A program made the position numbers and the translations under genes. Below the pieces are notes generated by a model. That model did no database searches. It was given only the letters and a program-made list of their open reading frames with translations, and was not told the origin of the DNA. From Sophora flavescens (Eukaryota > Streptophyta > Magnoliopsida > Fabales > Fabaceae), in the NCBI GenBank assembly GCA_030762895.1, contig JAUPTC010000016.1:682001-746000 (forward strand): a DNA stretch of 64,000 nt, in the 5' to 3' direction. Below, piece after piece: positions 11,510-22,601 of the stretch; the first letter of the stretch is position 1, and every line of letters begins with the position of its first letter.

Positions 11510-11957
11510 AGGAGATTTATAGAGGATTTGTGAGCAAGAGAGTCTTGTGAGTGCAATTTGTATCTTGAGAGAAATCGAGAGAGATTGTGAGAGATTTGGG
11601 AAGGTGCATAGGTATAGAAAGATCAACATTGGGTGTAGTTCTTGAAGAGCATGGTGAGAAACATGAGTGTACAAGGATAGGCAAGGGTTGGGGGGATTTT
11701 CTATTGTAAAGCCTTGTAATATCTTTGTTGATCATAGTGAAGATTTGTCGCTTCTCTCCCATGGACGTAGTCCCCATCGACTGAACCACGTTAAATCTGG
11801 TGTTCATCTCCTTTATCGCTTTTCTGCTATGTTTATTTCGATTCTTGAATTGCTATTGTGTTCTATTTCTATTCAGTGTTTTGCTTTGTTTTTGGATTGT
11901 TTTTAGCATTGTTTCATTATTGTTTTCAGTGTGTTTCGTGACCATATCAAAACCCCA
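11510..11957 (+). mobile_element. Second, 5'-truncated copy of the same LTR
   Basis: It aligns with 10997-11434 almost throughout (AGAGGATTTGTGAGC, GAGATTTGGGAAGGTGCAT, ATCTCCTTTATCGCTTTTC) and ends ATCAAAACCCCA. With the preceding LTR and PBS it looks like the remains of one element after deletion. Confidence 0.6.
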
Positions 11958-11962
11958 ACAAA

Positions 11963-12503
11963 TGTTTTGACTCATGGGGAGTCTGCAATCATCTTTGGAG
12001 GAATGAGTGGATATTAATGATATTGAAAATGTTGGAAGCAATTAATATTCATTATCTCTCATTCATAAATGGAAGCCATGTCCCTTCACTATATAAAGGG
12101 AGTCTTGTGAAGTGTTAAGGTATCCTCAAGTGTGGGTGATCATGTTAGAGTATAAGCATTGATCCCCAAGTGTGGGTGATCATGTGAATAGTAGAAGCAT
12201 CCCAAGTGAGGGCGATCATTTGTAGTCAGATGAGAGAGTGCTTAATATTCCTTGTAACTCTTGAGTGGGGTACTCGAGTTTGTAGGATGATACACAAAAT
12301 GGGGTGGGTTACAATCTTGTAATCTTATTTGAGATAATGAATACATTTGTTGAAGTGTTTCCATGGACGTAGGCAAGAGGTGCCGAACCACGTTAATTCT
12401 TGTGTTCTCTATTGTTCTCTTTATGGTGTGCTTGTGTTTGTGTTCCACCGAAGATCCTTGGATGTGTGGGTAATTCCGTTTGCGTCTGCGATTTTACCCA
12501 ACA
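11963..12503 (+). mobile_element. LTR remnant of a different family
   Basis: It contains a TATA-like CTATATAAAGGG near 12090, three copies of AAGTG(T)GGGTGATCAT at 12120-12210, then CATGGACGTAGGCAAGAGG, GAACCACGTTAATTC and an end at ACCCAACA. The layout (TATA, short repeats, conserved GGACGTAG...AACCACGT, CA end) is that of an LTR. No partner or internal region is seen. Confidence 0.5.
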
Positions 12504-13032
12504 CCTGCTACTACCTTCGATCCTTGAGCCAAATGAGTTGGTCATCCTTTTTGCATTGCCCCAGTTCAGAAGCTACCAACAGCCAGCAAATAACCCAACG
12601 CAAACAATCTTTCAATCTCAGAAAAAAACAACACAAAATCAATCACTGACTTCGTAAAGTTACAACTTACAACAGTCCTAGGAAGGACAGTGATCACAGA
12701 ATACACCCAATAGGCCAATATATAGGACTTACACACCGTTCAGAATAAGTGTAACCGGCTGATCCCAATTTTAGTAAGCCATAAAACTAGTAGAGCCAAT
12801 ATTACATCCAAGCCTCTGATCTGATGGATCACGAAGAACACCGCCACACCCACGTACCTGCATTACTCTCCCTACCTACAGACCCATCCACATTAAACTT
12901 TCAGCCACGGAACCACTAATGTGGTGGAAAATCCCACCCAACCAGAATCTGCTCGTACCGAACAACACTCATACCATCTCTCTAAACAAAGACTCGTTAC
13001 AATTCAAATGCGATTACAAGATTTGTCTCTTA
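12504..13032. other. No feature recognised
   Basis: This is unremarkable AT-rich sequence leading up to the Pack-MULE target site. I found no coding exon, TIR or tandem repeat. Confidence 0.5.
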
Positions 13033-13569
13033 TAAAATAAAGACTAAAACCCCAATTTGGTCCCTGAGAAAAACACTCGGGTCTGAAATAGTCCCCATCC
13101 AAAATAAATTATCCATTTCATCCTTAAGAATGTAACTATCGGGACACTTTAGTCCTTCCTATGGTTGACGACCTTTGACCACCGGTTTCCAGGTTGCACA
13201 ATCCTTTCACCACTGAGTTTGCAACAATGGTGGGTTGCTTAAGGCACAATAACTTGGTTCAGCTTCAAGGATGGTGCTGTGAGGGGAGTTTTATAAGAGA
13301 ACCCATTGATGCGCAGAACCCAGATGAGCAACTCCAAGATTCAATGGAACCAACGAATTCTCCATGCTTCGCCTCAACAGCTTCAATTTATCCTCCTCCA
13401 CCATCCATCGTGCACCACCTGCGGTTGTTTCGGCATGAAGTGACGATCACCCTCGTCCTGTTTCTCTCTTCAAGACCCATCAACCGCAGCCACTGAATCT
13501 TACTCTGAAGAACCAAGAGCCAAGAAGACCATTTTTTGTGAACAAGAAGATCTCACCCTTCATGGGTTC

Positions 13570-13980
13570 TCCACCATTTCGCTCCCGAGTCTGCCTCGGC
13601 ATATGGTTTTCCTCCTCTGCCTCCGAGTCTCAAACTGTGTGTGTCTGATCCCACACCTTCACCTGCCAAGACCTTTTCTCGCTCCTCGAGTTCGGAAGAT
13701 ATGGGAGTGGATTTGACCAAGGAAGAAACTCCCAATTCAATGGTATGAAACATTTTCTTGAATTGGTTTGGGTTTATCATGGCTTGGGAATATGGGGTTT
13801 CTTTCTATTGTTTTGGTACTACTTTTGCAGAGGCTGAGAAGAATGAAGGATCGTCTGAGAGAGATGAGGCAATGGTGGGACGAAGTCATGCGGGAGGAGA
13901 TGCAGAAGAAGCTGTGAGCGTGGAGTGGGCTGAGAAGTGCCTAAGCATTCATTTCAAGTGCCTCTGTGGCAAAGATGACA
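13570..13980 (+). pseudogene. Captured fragment of an unrecognised plant protein, two exons
   Basis: Exon 1 to 13742 reads FAPESASAYGFPPLPPSLKL, TPSPAKTFSRSSSSED and TKEETPNSM. A GT-AG intron runs 13743-13830. Exon 2 continues RLRRMKDRLREMRQWWDEVM and REEMQKKL to a stop; another frame then gives AVSVEWAEKCLSIHFKCLCG, implying a frameshift. The clean reading frames across a functional-looking intron suggest capture of genomic, not cDNA, sequence. I do not recognise a named domain. Confidence 0.55.
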
Positions 13981-14028
13981 ACAGTTAGGGTGCTCATCTC
14001 GCTGGCTGCAAGGTTTTTGTTAAAAATG

Positions 14029-14400
14029 TCATTTCTCCCACTTGTCATTTTGAAAACGAAAAGCACCAAAATCCCGATTGAAATCTGCATCAAGCATTAT
14101 ATTGCAGGTCATCACATCTCTGTGAATGATTTGTCTCTCGCATTCTTCATGAAGATACGTAAGAGCAAAAGCAACCCCCATAATTCTATTAACTCTCTGC
14201 TTCCATGACAGGACAACTGCAGAATGGAAGTTCTTATGCAGAATTTTGTTGAGGCTCCCATTGGTTGGGTAGAAACTCATAAACCGTCATAAAACTCCCC
14301 TCACAGCACCATCCTTGAAGCTGAACCAAGTTATTGTGCCTTAAGCAACCCACCATTGTTGCAAACTCAATGGTGAAAGGATTGTGCAACCTGGAAACCG
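14029..14400 (-). pseudogene. Captured lectin-receptor-like kinase fragment
   Basis: Read on the minus strand from about 14400: FATMVGCLRHNNLVQLQGWC, then NGSLNKIL, LSWKQRVNRIMGVAFALTYL and HEECERQIIHRDV, then NIMLD. This covers protein-kinase subdomains IV-VIB of the L-type lectin RLK style. The catalytic HRDVKxxN is altered to HRDVMTCN, losing the Lys, and the DFG region reads DFGAFRF-like. The first part is duplicated in inverted orientation in the left TIR (13195-13294). It is a fragment without N- or C-lobe ends and not a working kinase. Confidence 0.8.
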
Positions 14401-14728
14401 GTGGTTAAAGGTCGTCAACCATAGGAAGGACTAAAGTGTCTCGATAGTTACATTCTTAAGGATGAAATGGATAATTTATTTTGGATGGGGACTATTTCAG
14501 ACCCGAGTGTTTTTCTCATGGACCAAATTGGGGGTTTAGTCTAAAATAAACCAATTAAGATTTTCGTTGTTTAATCACAGGACTTGGACTTTCTTTGTTC
14601 GATTACAAGGCTTCAACTATTTATTATCAGATGCGCTTGTTTCAAGGTTTAGAATTATATCCCCGGAAATATTATTATTGGGAATGTTATTGTTGGGTAT
14701 TTTGTAAAACATTGGTTAACACTTAAAG

Positions 14729-15540
14729 GGTGTATTTGATTCGCTAAAAAATGAGGGACTAGACAGTACAAAAATAATTGTCCAGTGTTTGATTTAAAAA
14801 ATGATCATGAGACAGCACAAAACAATAGATGGGGGACTGGACAAATACCCATAAATTTATAACCCACCAAACCCCGGTACAACTTTTTGTCCATCGTCTA
14901 CATAATTAAAAGACACGCCTATCCCTCTCTCTCCAGACTTTTCATTTCCCCACCAATTTGGTTTTTTTTTCCTATGCGCCTCTTTTCTTCTGAACGTCCT
15001 CTCCAGCTTCCAAAGCTCTTCTCTCTCTCCCGCACTCTCTCTCTCCTCTCTCTCTCCACTCTCGTATGAGAGACGCCACTGTTTTGCTTTGATTTTCCTC
15101 TACCATTCTTTTCTCCTGCTTCGTTACTTTTTGTTTCATGATAATTCATTTTTTGCATCATACTAGCAGCTTGTGGTCATGAGCACAAAAAATTGAGGTT
15201 TGCAGTGTGCCTCCCCCATACTTATGAACGCAAGAATTTCATCAGTGGTTAAAATAATTTTAAAAATTACATCACTTTATTAATAAATTATAAATAATAT
15301 TAAATAATGATAATAAATAGAATAATTTCAAAATTTTCTAAATTCTTGTTCGGTGTTCTTTCCTAGTGTAAACCAAACATTGAACAGTAGAAAGGGTATT
15401 ATCGTAAAGTTTACACTATTTTGCTTGTGCTGTACATCGATCATCAAACAACGTACATTACAAAAAGTTGTCATGTGACTTAGCTACTTGTCTAGTACTG
15501 TTCTGTCATGTGACTCCTTTTTAGCGAATCAAACACACCC
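14729..15540. mobile_element. Non-autonomous DNA transposon, 812 bp
   Basis: The termini GGGTGTATTTGATTCGCTAA (left) and the reverse complement of the right end, GGGTGTGTTTGATTCGCTAA, are inverted repeats of at least 23 bp. Both flanks show AAA, a possible 3-bp duplication. The interior is AT-rich with a CT-rich tract (14925-15065). There is no transposase. Superfamily is uncertain (PIF/Harbinger-like or hAT-like). Confidence 0.75.
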
Positions 15541-15695
15541 AAAGGTTTTGTGAATCTTTTTTGAAATTCCTAAGAATAATTTGAAAGTTTGTTTGGTTTG
15601 GACTTTGGAGTTTATATTTATGAGAATATACATCAAAGTTATCAAAATGTCCCTATGATTAAATATCAATTTTACAATAAATGGATTAAAAATAT

Positions 15696-15856
15696 GATAA
15701 TGTTAATCAGTGTCCCAAGGACATTGGTTAAGGATCTAAAAAAAATTTGCATTGGCACTTAGTGCATTTCACATTTTAAAGAATGTAAACTTAGTTTTCC
15801 AATGAACTTTTACTTATTTTGGTTCCTTAAACAATGCACACTCGTTAGCATAATCC
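15696..15856. mobile_element. Mutator-type MITE, 161 bp
   Basis: The left end GATAATGTTAATCAGTGTCCC pairs with the reverse complement of the right end, GGATTATGCTAACGAGTGTGC; both continue into TTAAGGA motifs. Flanking TTAAAAATAT occurs on both sides (15686-15695 and 15857-15866), a 9-10-bp target duplication. The same family occurs at 48802-48975. Confidence 0.75.
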
Positions 15857-15866
15857 TTAAAAATAT

Positions 15867-16728
15867 ACAACAAACACTTTTATATCATAATTCTCAAAAC
15901 ACCTCTAATTTATAATATTTATTAACACAAATTAGTATTTTTTTATTTGATATATATTATATATAATACAAATATTTATTTAATTTAATAAATTAAATCC
16001 TAAAAATATATGTTTAATGTAAAATAAAATAATGACAAAACAAACTCCACGTTTGAAAAATAACTATCGTGGAATAGGAAAGGGGGGTGGGTGAGTGGGG
16101 AAGTTAGGGGGTATGTTAGTATTTTTGTTACAATGTTATCATGAGAATGAAGTATTCCCACGCTCTTTTATAGGAATAAAAAACAACATAAACATGGGAA
16201 TAACTCTTCCTTAGGAATATTTTATACCTAGGAATATATTTTTTTCAACTCATAACAAACTTAGTAATAAACATTCCCACCTCTTTATTCCTGGGAATAG
16301 GAGTACGTACTAGCAACACACTCTCTAAGACACATTTTCCAACACACTCCCTCCTATTGATTGAAATTCATGTGGGTTCCACTTGAATTTTGTAGGACCC
16401 ACATGATTTTCAACCAATATAAGCTCCTATTTGTATTGTTGTATGTGCAAAACTTGCAGAATGCTATTGGATTTAAATGCATGATCAGTAGAGGTGTTTA
16501 TTGCCGATTCACCATCTTATGGACTATATCATGGTTGAGGGAAAGATAAATCGATTCCTGGGTAAAAGTATTTCATTGATTATAATGAGTAATTACCGCC
16601 AAAGTGTGATTACTCATTATTAATTGGTGGAGATTACTTTTATCATTAGAGGAATGCTTCTGGTTGTTATGTGCAATTACCTGCCAAAAGGGGTTATTGT
16701 ATGTCATGATTAGAAGCTGATTTGTGAT
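15867..16728. other. AT-rich stretch with a truncated MITE end
   Basis: The string GCAACACACTCTCTAAGACA begins near 16312, followed by ACATTTTCCAACACACTCCC. A hairpin follows at 16358-16432 (TATTGATTGAAATTCATGTG against CACATGATTTTCAACCAATA). It resembles one end of a MITE whose partner end is missing. From about 16560 the sequence belongs to the old LTR-element remnant that continues to 18236. There are no genes. Confidence 0.45.
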
Positions 16729-17045
16729 AAAGTTATTGGAGGTGCACTGGTCTAGAGATCTGTTTGCCCAAAGGGGATATATTTCTAAACTTGGTGTATG
16801 CTCATTGAGTAACTTTTTTATCGATGATTGTGGATAAAGTTATTGGAGGTGCACTGGTCTAGGAGGTTTGTTTGCCCAAAGGGGATAATTTCTAAACATA
16901 GGGTATGCTCATTGAGTAACTCATATTCAAAGATTGTGGATGATGTTAATGGAGGTGCATTGGTCTAGGGGATTTGTCAGCTCAAAGGAGACAATTTTCT
17001 GAACCTAATGTATGCTCATTGATTAACTCATGAGGTTTTGACTGT
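16729..17045. repeat. Three tandem copies of a ~105-bp unit
   Basis: Units begin near 16729, 16834 and 16939. Each contains GGAGGTGCACTGGTCTAG or a variant, TTTGCCCAAAGGGGA and TATGCTCATTGAGTAACT. The third copy is the most diverged. The repeat lies in the non-coding interior of the old element. Confidence 0.8.
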
Positions 17046-18236
17046 GGTTGCGACCTAGGTTGCACGTTCTGCCCAAAGGGAAATGTGTTGTTATGTTGGC
17101 CTCGAAATAGCTTGATTTAAGCTGAAGTTATATCTTGCCTTGTTTCTTAGCTTAACGCATTTCAAGTTTTGCATAGCAATCTTTTTTAAATAACAACTGT
17201 GTTGCTTATTTTGTTATGGAGCAAGAACATTTCTATTTTTTGAAAGACATATATGTGTCTGAGAAAAATATATTTTTCTATCATAAATTTTGAAAAGAAA
17301 GAAATAACGGTTTCAAGCGTTTACCTTTTTTTTGCCATGAAAGACACTTGTGTTTTTTAAACCTTACTCTTTTGGTTAGGTTATTGACTAATGAAATTTA
17401 TTGAATTATGATGCACATCATAATGTATCAAACTTATCGTCACTATGTATCTAAGTTAATTTTGATCAAGGATATCTGGATGATACATGTGATTGTGATT
17501 TAATTATTAAGACACATATTGTGTAGCTGTATTTTTTTTATTTTATTGATTAGTGGCATATGTTTGCTATCATTATGTTGGGCACTTTATATTTTGGGCA
17601 TGATATATCTTGGTATGAGTTAGTTTTGGAAGTCTAATGTGAATATTTGGTCATGAAAGTGATTTGTTTACTTAGCTTGGAAGGACCTTTAGTCATTGTT
17701 TTACAAGATAAATTTTCTGAATTATTATATATGATCGAGCATCCAAAAGAGGGTCACCATATGTTATAATTATGGTGAATTTCATGAAGTACACTTGCAA
17801 AGACACAATGATCTTAGACTTATTGTGTTCTATTGTGTTAGCCACAACGACTTGGATATATGTTTGTCTAAAGGAGACATTATTTGAGTTGGGTTGTAGT
17901 ATAATATGTTAGCTTCATGGTTAAGAGATTTTTTTTATATTTGTCTGTGTTGCCCAGATGAGAGTGCTTAGTGGATGATAATATCCTCAAATGGCTTGTG
18001 TTGTTAATGGTTGGATTTTATGTTACCTTTGAGGATCTTATCAACTGATATATTTGTTTGAAAATATATGAATTGGAGGATTTTATTATATGTCCTATCT
18101 TGGTTTATTTCCTTCTTGAAATCATGATTTTACTATCAAATTTATTTATTGAAGATTTACTATGAGTTTTATAAATCTAACATGGCTGGCTCTTGACATT
18201 AGTAGGAGGATTTTGACTTTTGTCATTATTTGATGT
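17046..18236. other. Interior of an old LTR-element remnant, non-coding
   Basis: No exon is readable. The Tekay element inserted at 18237; the sequence resumes at 38701-39078, is broken again by the solo LTR, and continues at 43489. The parts joined across the two insertions lead to a polypurine tract and 3' LTR at 44567-44992. Confidence 0.5.
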
Positions 18237-19344
18237 TGTAACACCCTGTATTTCACTGCTTTAACTAACAGTAATACATATAAATGTTTATAGAGTTATT
18301 AGAGTTTTAGAAAATTATTTTAAATAAATGGAGTTTACCACTCAATTCTACTTGAAAGTAGGAAGCTACGATTAAAATTTAGGTTGGAAAGTCAGGCGAA
18401 ACCCGGCCCGCGAATTCCATTGACAGTATAATTATACTGCTCAAAAGACCTAATTTTAATTCTGAACGAAAGACTTAAGATTGTTATTTTATTTCCTACA
18501 ATTGTGTATTTTTAGAAATATTTCAGAAAAAAAATAAAATAATATACGTTTTACGGGTGAAATACGTAATCGGGTGAACGATAGAGTGGATTTCGGAGTT
18601 TCCAAGAGCAGATAAACATGTTATCTTAGAATTTGGAGATGATTCATGGGGATGAATCACACTTTTGAGTCTAGAAGATTCTACAAGGTTAAAGTGGCAA
18701 TTTATGGATTTTGCGCTTAAGTCCTTGAACTTTCTCTTAATTACACTTTGGTCCCTAAGTTAGTTTCTATGTTTTTCCAAGTGAATTGGTCCAGAATCTT
18801 TGCTCCAAATCCATTAGTGGACCGTGGACTTGAGGCCCAAATTCCTTGTCCATGAATTAAATTTCATGAATCCCATTAGAAATCATGTAAGTTTCCTAGC
18901 TTATGATTATGCCTTAAGCATTTTGGTGAGCCCAAAATAATTAAATCCAAGCCCAAATTTTCAAGGCCCATGTGCAAGTCCAAGGAGGAGTGGGGGCTGC
19001 CCTTAACTTGGATGAGCCAAGTTTATTCTTGAATCTTCTACAATATTCTCCAATATTCTCCAATGTTCCAAACTATTCTCCAAAGTTCTCAAGTGTTCTC
19101 AATTATTCCAAAGCATTCTAGATTCTTCCCAAAAATCTTCAAGATAATTCAACAAGATGAGTCACAATGTGAACACATTAAGTGTTGCACATTGTCAACA
19201 TTTCAAACTATTGGCAATTTGCAAAATAGTCCTTATACTTTTGGAATCTTTGCAAAATGGTCCCTAGGAATTAATTGCACTAAAATCCTTGGAGAAGCCA
19301 CCTCATTTCTACTTAATCCCTCAAAAGTGGCACAGCCACATCCC

Positions 19345-19352
19345 TATAAATA
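19345..19352 (+). promoter_or_regulatory. TATA box of the Tekay 5' LTR
   Basis: TATAAATA in the context CATCCCTATAAATACCC occurs at the same place in the 3' LTR near 28417. It puts transcription start near 19380, so about 1.1 kb is U3 and over 3 kb is transcribed leader (inference). Confidence 0.6.
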
Positions 19353-21692
19353 CCCTCCCTCACATTTCATTTTCTTCCTATTGCCTTTTTTTCAAAAACT
19401 CATAAGTTCATAAGCTTTTCTAGCATCACTTTGTGAAGCAAGTTCTTGGATTTTCACTTGTCTTTGAACTTCAACGGGTGAATCCTATTCTTCTTCCCTA
19501 ATCATGTCTATGTTCTTCAATAAGTTTCTTGATTCAAAGTTTATCTCATCTATGTTCATCACTTTTAAGTTTCTAAGTCTAGAACTTTGAAAATTCATAA
19601 CAAATTCTAGAAAAATCTCATGATGTTGAAACCACTTTCTATATTCTTGATATCATGCATACTATCTAAATCCAAGAGCATGATGTAATCAAAAATTTCC
19701 TTCCTAATAAACTAGCTATGGCCGAACCTAGGAGAATGGGTTTGGTAGGATTTTGTTCATGTGTTGTCATGTATGATCATGCATTTCATATGACATGTAT
19801 GTCTACACACTCTAATCCATGTTAGTTTATTAAAATGAAAATCCTTACTCAAAATCTCTATGATGGCCGAACCCTAGGTCGATGAGATTTGATGAGTTTT
19901 GTTTAAAGTCTCCATCCATGATCTTGGTTGATTAAGGACCATTAATCCATGATTTAATCATGATTAGGAATTTTAGTCACCCAAAGACCTTGAAGCCGTG
20001 ACCATGTATAAGGGTTTTGAATGTTTTAGTCTCTTGATTTGTAATTATTTGATTGTAATGGTTGAAGATTGAGTGAGTGCGACGTATACGCAACATCCGG
20101 ACTTCCGAAGAAATTCACTAATTCACAAGAAACTCCACGAAAGGTAAGAGGGGAATACCTGAGGGATATATTCAATGGCTATATGATATCCTGTGTTTGT
20201 TTGTAATTATTTGTCTGTTAGTATTTATTTAAGTAGTTTAAGTTATGGTATTTGTATCTGTGTTGGTTTAATTGCGTTTAATTGTTTATCTGTAATTATA
20301 TTATGTTGCTGTGATGCATGATCTGCCTGGAAATATCTGTGATATTATTGTTGGTTGTTGTGTGAGAAGCCTGACAGTGGTCAGTGCCCAATTTAATAAA
20401 TTGGATAAAAGCTTTAAGAAGCTTCGTAAATTATATTCAATGTTTTAACGGTAAAATATTGATATATAATATTAATGGAAATTTTTATTTGGGAAAAATA
20501 AGGAATTTTGGAAAATATTATTATTTTAATAATTTATTTCTGTAAGAGTGAATTATGAGTCACATTGAGAGCGAAACCGTGAAAATATTTTTGCACTGCT
20601 AATTTTTACGTAAGAAATTCTGGAATATTATAAAATATTATTTTATGAAATTAATTGTTGAAAATAAGTTAATTATGATTTTAGAAAATTGTTTAAGTGG
20701 GAAAAGCTAATTTTTGGCTTAAAAAGCTTTAAAAATGATAATTGACGGCAAATTTGGAAAATTGTAGATGGCAAGTATTTTGAAACGGTAGGGTATATTT
20801 TAAGTAAGTTGAAACCTCAAGTGACTCGCTTTTGTGAAAACAAATCATTATTATTTAAAGATTTTATTGATGAATTTCCAATTTTAAAAGATTTTCTGAA
20901 AACAAAAATTAATTCAACCGTGTTGAAAGTGATGTTGAACTTAGTAACCGAGACGTCGGGGTACTAAGGTTCTTTGTTGTTATGGACTTGGGGTCCTTTG
21001 GACTTTGGGGTCCTGTACTGTATACGTGGTGTATACCGTATTTAAACATTTAAGATGTTTTTATTATCACGAACCTATGACTGTTGCATCGGTCGAGAGG
21101 TGTCGTGATTGAGTACTCGGACAGTGAGGTCTTGTGTTGTAATGAAAGTTTTAAAGATGTTAAAACTATGTGAGTCGTAAGCCATTTTGAGCTTCGGCAA
21201 AGAAAGATTGAACACAAAGAAAAGAGTTATGAGAAAAAGTGTTTTGCATGCATTTGGCAGACGTGCTCGCGGTTCTGTGTGTGATTACCTTGCGGCGTCA
21301 GGTATTTCATACTATGTTTTCCTCATTGTGCCCGGGTTGGACAATGAGACCCTATCTACGTTTCTATCACTGATGCCCTGGGTGTGGACAGTGTGCAATG
21401 GGTTTTGGCTGTGTGTCTGTGGTTGTGTGCCTGTTTGCCTAGTGTGGCAATGGAGCCTGATCAACTCACCACGTGTTGGGATATCTCATGAGATTTGGAC
21501 GAAATTAGATGACGAATTTGAAGTGTTCATGCATAATTTTTCACACGATGATGTTTGGGGTGTTGAACCCACTGATAAACTATTTGCTTATGAATGTTTG
21601 TGTTTGGTAAATGTATATGTGTTTTATGTGGTGTCTAGTATGTAGTTGTCGAGTAAAATCCATATATTGGTTTCTCACTCTTACATGTTTAG

Positions 21693-22181
21693 ATGGAACC
21701 GGATATACCTCTGGTATATTCGAGGATTCGATCAATCATGTTTGATCGAGCTCAGTTTGGTGGTGCCTGGGAGATTAACCCTGGGGCACTCAGCGCCACC
21801 TATCAAGGTCCCAGTAGAGAAGTAATAGGCATGGTGGAGGAAGGACCGCAGCAAAGGACACACGTTGTTGAGACTGTTGAGGTATCTCTACCTCCGGTAT
21901 GGTTATACCTACAGTACTTGGCTGAGCACGGGTTACTTGATTTGCCACCTCAGCCAAATCCGCTTCAGATAGTAGGACCCGAAGTACCTCCTGCTGAGGT
22001 AGTTTTGGATGAGGGCGAGGAGGACCCGGATGAATACTTTGAGGACGATCTTGAGTTTCACCCTCCTGCTGTTGATGATGATGATTCTTCCGACGACGTA
22101 GCGGGAGCGGAGGTATCTTCATCAGACACATCTATTGTAGGTGGGGTTGATCATTATGATCTCCCCAATGGGTTTCATTAG
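21693..22181 (+). CDS. LTR-encoded protein of unknown function, 162 aa
   Basis: This open frame lies wholly inside the LTR and starts with ATG directly after a splice-acceptor-like TTACATGTTTAG. Motifs are WEINPGALSATY (about residues 29-40), VETVEVSLPPVWLYLQYLAE (about 62-81), a Pro-rich stretch, an acidic run with DEGEEDPDEYFEDD and DDDD, and an end at LPNGFH. A homologue in the diverged minus-strand solo LTR (39507-40004) keeps the WxINPGAxSATY, ETxEVSLPPxW and LxNGF motifs. A donor at 20144 could splice a leader exon onto it. No family is recognised. Conservation between LTR families suggests a real product, but no transcript is known to me. The 3' LTR copy is frameshifted near its end. 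Confidence 0.55.
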   Translation: MEPDIPLVYSRIRSIMFDRAQFGGAWEINPGALSATYQGPSREVIGMVEEGPQQRTHVVETVEVSLPPVWLYLQYLAEHGLLDLPPQPNPLQIVGPEVPPAEVVLDEGEEDPDEYFEDDLEFHPPAVDDDDSSDDVAGAEVSSSDTSIVGGVDHYDLPNGFH

Positions 22182-22589
22182 CTTGACCAGCTATAGGTAT
22201 AGTTCTGGGGTAGTGAGTCTTGTCAGTTTTTTATCTGGCTACGGAGAGCCATGAGTTTTTGGTATGGTTCTGGACCACTCGTTGCTTATATGTATATGTC
22301 TTTCTTTTCTTTACGTAGTTTGATGGAGAATAGCCTATACTTATGAGGGCTCTTTTGTTATCTCCTATTATAGGTAGGATGTATTTATAAGGTGATGCAT
22401 ATATATAGATATACATATATGTTTGTTTATGTGTACAATGGTTCTATGTTAAAGAAAAAAAAATTCAGTACTATTTTCGTAAGGGACATTTACCTTAAAG
22501 TATATTTTCCGAAAGTAACCAGCATTTAATAATTTAATTTTCTTTATTTGGGTAACTATGTGATGACCCTAGAAGGGGTGTCACATTTG

Positions 22590-22601
22590 TGGTATCAGAG
22601 C
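22590..22601 (+). other. Primer-binding site (initiator tRNA-Met)
   Basis: TGGTATCAGAGC lies 4 bases after the 5' LTR end, complementary to the 3' end of plant initiator tRNA-Met, the usual primer of many plant Gypsy and Copia elements. Confidence 0.92.

Larger units (their letters stand above)
13042..14541 (+). mobile_element. Pack-MULE, 1,500 bp, with captured gene pieces
   Basis: Long terminal inverted repeats at 13042-13294 and 14288-14541 (about 254 bp each) start GACTAAAAC/ACCCCAATTTGG. The element is flanked by a perfect 9-bp duplication TAAAATAAA (13033-13041 and 14542-14550), the hallmark of Mutator-like elements. There is no transposase. The interior carries a lectin-receptor-kinase fragment (minus strand), part of which lies inside the inverted repeats, and a spliced fragment of an unrelated protein (plus strand). 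It is non-autonomous. TIR identity is high by eye with scattered differences, so the insertion is fairly young. Confidence 0.92.
18237..22585 (+). repeat. 5' LTR of the Tekay element, 4,349 bp
   Basis: It starts TGTAACACCCTG and ends GGGGTGTCACA. It contains a TATA box at 19345, a putative splice donor at 20144 (CGAAAG/GTAAGAG), an acceptor at 21691 and a 162-residue ORF at 21693-22181. The unoccupied target of the CACTA insertion found in the 3' LTR lies here near 19735 (GAGAATGGGTTTGG). Confidence 0.95.

Noticed and set aside
13553..13780. Minus-strand frame in the Pack-MULE
   Set aside because: Antisense of the better supported plus-strand captured exon with intron borders.
19063..19413. 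116-residue frame in the LTR
   Set aside because: Low-complexity U3 sequence. The 3' LTR copy is much shorter, with no conservation of frame.
21187..21645. 152-residue frame in the Tekay LTR upstream of the conserved ORF
   Set aside because: The 3' LTR copy stops early and no counterpart was recognised in the solo LTR; it lies in the predicted intron.
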